From positions 1 through 11,959 of the forward strand of contig JAQIWT010001199.1 in NCBI GenBank assembly GCA_034696485.1: a stretch of 11,959 nucleotides of DNA, written 5' to 3'. Below the pieces are notes generated by a model. That model was not told the DNA's origin. It did no database searches and saw only the letters and a list, made by a program, of their open reading frames with translations. Positions 8,940-11,959 of the stretch are shown one piece after another. This DNA is from Isohypsibius dastychi. Taxonomy: Eukaryota > Tardigrada > Eutardigrada > Parachela > Isohypsibiidae. The position numbers and the translations under genes were made by a program. Numbering within the stretch: the stretch's first letter is position 1; every line of letters starts with the position of its first letter.

Positions 8940-9877
8940 ATGGACTTATGGCCGCTTCCGCTGTTGTTTTCATTGATCTATGTCGCATTTGGTGAGTCAA
9001 TTTTTACTCCAGAGCTGGATAATTTGATGAATTTGAATATGGCTTTGATACGGTATGTTCAGGTGACGATCATCCATCAGTTGTGAGTATTCAGAAAGAT
9101 GGTGTTCATGTTTGTACCGGGTCTCTCATATCGGATCAGTTAGCTATTACGGCGGCCCATTGTTTCAATCGATATGGACATGGGTTACACGCAAGAGTGT
9201 ACAGCATGAACACCGTGCTGATCCATGACGTTCAGAGTATCAAGCACACCGTGCATCCGCAATATGACGTCAAAACTGGATTTAATGACATCGCTATGGT
9301 CAGACTAGGTCATCCGTTGCCGCATGACAGTTTTCAGCATGTTTCACTTCCAAAAGCTGCACCAGTGCCAAGCAGGAGCGACTTCCAGTTGACGGCATGG
9401 GATGGTTACAATAATATCCGCACCACACCGATCAGTCTATGGCAAATTAAAGACTGCTTTACTGTGGTACGAGAACTCGGCAAGCCCTTTTCTAAGGATC
9501 AGCAGCTATGCACAAACAGCAGTGGTACTGGGCTGGCTGAAGTAAGACAGAAGATTTAGTGACGAAAATTCCAAGCATTTGCAATACGAATCTATCTTGC
9601 AGGGTGATAGTGGTTCCCCTCTGCTGATGCGAGATGATAGTGCGGTCCTCTTGGTTGGTTTGGCAATCCGAGGATCGAAACGGTAAACCAGCCTGACGTA
9701 CCGGCAACAAATGCAATCAAATATTCCGTTCACAGCATTAACCCAAGAATGCCCCACATCTTCACCAGGGTGGATCACTACGTACCATGGATAGAAGGAA
9801 CTAAGAAGAAAACGTCTCGAAGTCGCAGTTTTCAAATTCGACGTAGGAAAAGGTACACTGGAGCAATTCAGCCGTGA
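8940..9877 (+). CDS. Secreted chymotrypsin-fold (S1) serine protease, four exons
   Basis: This is an S1-family peptidase, expected to be secreted and to cut proteins outside the cell. The exons are 8940-8991, 9063-9541, 9603-9682 and 9736-9877. The introns are 71, 61 and 53 bp, all GT-AG, and the exons join in phase to 250 residues. Residues 1-17 form a hydrophobic signal peptide (MDLWPLPLLFSLIYVAF). The triad is His50 (ITAAHCF), Asp93 (NDIAMVRL) and Ser180 (GDSGSPLL). Cysteine pairs 35-51 and 149-167 match the standard 42-58 and 168-182 bonds. The end of the fold is PHIFTRVDHYVPWI. Oddities: no IVGG-type activation site lies between the signal peptide and VSIQKDG; the 191-220 disulfide is missing on both sides; the S1-base position (189) appears to be Gly174, arguing against trypsin specificity; and there is a basic tail of about 25 residues. 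The ATG at 8940 is chosen because it starts the signal peptide. Confidence 0.92.
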
Positions 9878-10258
9878 TTCGGTAGTACTTCGTTCACACT
9901 GTAAACCACCGAACTGAATGCAGATTGATCGTGGGGAAAAATTAAAAAATGATGAAGAGATCCCATACCACCTTAAACGAAATAAGCAGATGAAATTCCA
10001 CCAGTATTCGCAAGTCATTCCATCAATAAATGTACTATCCTTCACATGAAATATCTGTACGTCAATATCCAATATAAACAACTTAAGAGATTCACAACGT
10101 GGCAGAAAAACACACAGAGTTTCCAACTGATTTGCGACAAAATAAGAAAAAAGCCAGGAGCCTTCAATCCACAGATTGTAAAACGCGCGCGATAGAATGA
10201 AATAACACCTTGCGTCACAAAACAAACCATCAGTAACGTAGACAGTTGTCTCTCACAG
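9878..10258 (+). other. Protease 3' UTR and spacer up to the spectrin pseudo-exon
   Basis: This contains the likely poly(A) signal of the protease and then AT-rich DNA without a coding signal. It ends with the good splice-acceptor sequence TGTCTCTCACAG, which belongs to the duplicated spectrin exon. The part nearest that acceptor may therefore be copied spectrin intron. The long reverse frame across 9506-10225 is antisense to the protease and is not supported. Confidence 0.5.
10025..10030 (+). terminator. AATAAA poly(A) signal for the serine protease
   Basis: A canonical AATAAA lies 148 bases after the protease stop codon, with no competing AATAAA in between. The distance suits a compact worm 3' UTR. 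Confidence 0.55.
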
Positions 10259-10850
10259 CCTTTCGGTTACCTACCATTTGGATGAACAGGGTTTGTACTG
10301 AGGTATCCATTAGTTCTGACTGTGAATGTATATCGTGTATTCCGCTGGGAATGCCGTGAGTCAGCACCAGTAACGCGTCGAAAAATTAAAAACCAATTGC
10401 TGACCAGCTCTCGGAAGACCATGAGATGCATTTGATCGCTCAGTTGAAAGACCGCATCAACGAAGCCTGGGAGAATTCGGGGAAACTTGTGCAGATGCGC
10501 AAAGTACATCCGGCAGCCTTTTACGACCTCCACACATTTTACTGGCAATGTGATGATATTTTCGGTTGCATCCAGGAGAAACAAAATGCCATTTCGGAGG
10601 ACTTCGTTCTTGAGACAGACCATCTCCGCTCATCAACACAAACATGTGAGATTCCAGCTAGATCTTTTGTCGCTTGGACAGCAGGTGGATGGTATCGAGC
10701 AATGTTCGGGAGAGTTGAACGCTAAAGCAGGTGATCGCGCACGCGAGACGCAAGCAGGTCACGCTGAAGCTGTTAGTGCGTGAAGAGATCTTCCTCTGAA
10801 CGTTCTCAGGTTCGCCGACAGCAACTGTCCGATACGGGCGACCTCCACCG
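10259..10850 (+). pseudogene. Disrupted copy of the beta-spectrin exon that precedes the exon at 347
   Basis: The region reads as spectrin repeat across several frames: IADQLSED, LIAQLKDRINEAWEN, then LHTFYWQCDDIFGCIQEKQ (frame 1), KHVRFQLDLLSLGQQVDGIEQ and AGDRARETQ (frame 2), then VRRQQLSDTGDLHR (frame 1 again). In vertebrate beta-spectrins the matching segment (ELHKFYHDAKEIFGRIQDK ... LVDTGDKFR) lies immediately before FFSMVRDLM, the counterpart of FFNMVRDLM at 347. The exon ends CG at 10850 before GTACGC, and its two leftover bases plus the G at 347 would make an Arg codon, matching the family. Breaks: frame changes near 10396, near 10620 and at 10782 (where an expected Trp codon reads TGA), and a TAA at 10371. 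The acceptor TCTCTCACAG before 10259 is intact. The first 100 or so bases match only weakly (WMN, EVSISSD). Confidence 0.85.
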
Positions 10851-11068
10851 GTACGCATAAAACAAAATTGCTGAGAAACAATATATGAATGAAGATTTGA
10901 TACGATATATATGACGGTGCCGTATTTATTCCGTATTTTCTCCATATCTTTCTTGGCGACTTGAAACATAAAAGGTCGAGCCGGAAGATACTGCACTAGC
11001 TTGAGTTCTCTGATTTCGCCTGATATTTGATTTTTTTCTGATTGAGCTTTGAAATGCCTTTCCGCTCA
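10851..11068 (+). repeat. Diverged copy of the spectrin intron found at the left edge of the window
   Basis: It directly follows the disrupted spectrin exon and begins with a donor (GTACGC). Positions 10944-10975 align with 199-230 at 25 of 32 bases by hand, with six of the seven differences being transitions. Positions 11009-11042 align with 260-294 with about five differences and one gap. Similarity fades near 11068, about 20 bases short of where the next exon would start. No copy of that exon follows. Confidence 0.75.
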
Positions 11069-11959
11069 ACCCATTAGTGGCCGCTACCCTTCAAAATGGC
11101 CCGATTTCTCTGAAATTTTCTGTGCTACCTTAAAATATTTCATCTTGATCATGTATTTATTTTCAAAAAATTAGCTTATTTACAAGTATGGTTTTTTGAG
11201 TGGTGATTTAAGTCACCAGTGGCCACTCGCGGAAAAAGATTTGGCCGGCTGGTGACTGAGGGACAGAGAGAGTAAGCTGCCCGTTATTACCTTTTATTTA
11301 CAATTGCCGCGAATATTTCCATTCCACAGACATCTTACTCAAGAGAAGGTTTTGACAAATCTTGATCATTCACATCTGTGTAGTTACACTATTCGTTTTT
11401 TTGTGGTTCTTCCACAAATGCTGAACCGTTTCGACGAAAGGAATCAGATCGGCTGGCCCTCACAAGTCGCCCCAACAGACAGCTGCCCAAATGCGAAACA
11501 ACCTCGAACGAAAATAAAATCCATGTGCCCGTCATATTCGGCTGACTTGACGGCAGCTTGATGGTGGCTTCTGAGCGAGCGACAGATGAGAAACGTCGCT
11601 GTTTTCCGGCCATGTGGTTGGCTGAGCGAACGAGGTGAAAATTGAGCAATATTCGACCGTCAAGATGATGGTCGGTCATCACCATCTCGTAGATGGTCGG
11701 TCAGAATGTTAGAGATGGTAGCCCAAGGTGCCGTTTTTCACACCTTTTCGATTTGCTGATTGAGGCAAAATATTTCGAACTTTGTTGATCACTTTGAAGC
11801 AGATTAGTACTGAATTGTAGAGAACAGCAAATTCTGCAAGAGCAGAGAAAATCGCCGACAAACATGGACAGCTTTGCAAATAACAGTGGTGTATCTAGGT
11901 TTTAAACAATATGCGGCCAGCGAAAAATAATTTTTATTTGGGGCCATATGTGTGCGCTT
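11069..11959. other. Right-hand spacer, no gene seen; small inverted and direct repeats
   Basis: Open frames at 11304-11561 (+) and 11389-11685 (-) have no recognisable family likeness and look like chance. Structure present: overlapping hairpins around 11199-11228, a 12-base direct repeat at 11667-11678 and 11692-11703, and a possible transposon end at 11884-11959. Confidence 0.5.

Noticed and set aside
8992-9062. A tiny extra exon inside the first protease intron that might supply an activation motif
   Set aside because: It would need a 21-bp intron before it, and its translation gives no Ile/Val-Gly-Gly motif.
9506-10225. Long reverse-strand frame of 239 codons
   Set aside because: It is antisense to the confirmed protease exons and their introns, has no family likeness, and its composition is what an antisense frame would give.
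11304-11685. Decayed Tc1/mariner transposase
   Set aside because: I looked for the Asp motifs and a helix-turn-helix in all frames and found none convincing.
1-11959. CRISPR array, tRNA or rRNA genes, bacterial operon
   Set aside because: No regular repeat-spacer pattern, no cloverleaf with A and B boxes, no rRNA-like core sequence; gene structure is eukaryotic.

Overview
This is eukaryotic, animal-type DNA. Genes are split by short GT-AG introns, mostly 53-71 bp, and there are no bacterial operons or Shine-Dalgarno sites. The introns, the beta-spectrin tail, the secreted trypsin-like protease and the mix of transposon relics fit a nematode. I lean towards a clade I (Trichuris-like) worm, but that is inference and the window does not prove it.

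Layout. (1) 1-2616, + strand: the 3' end of a beta-spectrin gene (UNC-70/SPTB type). Nine exons in correct phase encode the last two spectrin repeats, a charged linker and the C-terminal PH domain. (2) 2617-3514: no recognisable gene. (3) 3515-5217, + strand: a decayed DIRS/PAT-like retroelement with a broken RNase H region and a much better kept tyrosine recombinase. The recombinase is interrupted by a 198-bp insert. (4) 5417-7586, - strand: a FAR1/MULE-type DDE protein with a C-terminal SWIM zinc finger (ZSWIM1/3-like). It is complete in its catalytic motifs but carries one frameshift and a probable 536-bp intron. (5) 7590-8939: unassigned, strongly G-over-C skewed in its first part, ending in a TATA-like promoter. 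(6) 8940-9877, + strand: a four-exon secreted chymotrypsin-fold serine protease with an intact His-Asp-Ser triad but no visible zymogen-activation motif. (7) 10259-10850, + strand: a disrupted copy of the beta-spectrin exon that should lie just before the first exon in this window. It is followed by about 210 bp of diverged copy of the matching intron. (8) 11069-11959: no gene seen, only small inverted and direct repeats.

The main discovery is the relation between (1) and (7). The pseudo-exon at 10259-10850 ends at the same protein position and the same codon phase at which the exon at 347 begins, and its downstream intron resembles the intron before 347. A piece of the spectrin gene was therefore copied, with its intron, to a site about 10 kb downstream and has since decayed. 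The retroelement, the MULE-type gene and the protease lie between the two. I do not see a new multi-gene system here. The genes in the window have unrelated roles: membrane skeleton, mobile DNA and secreted proteolysis.
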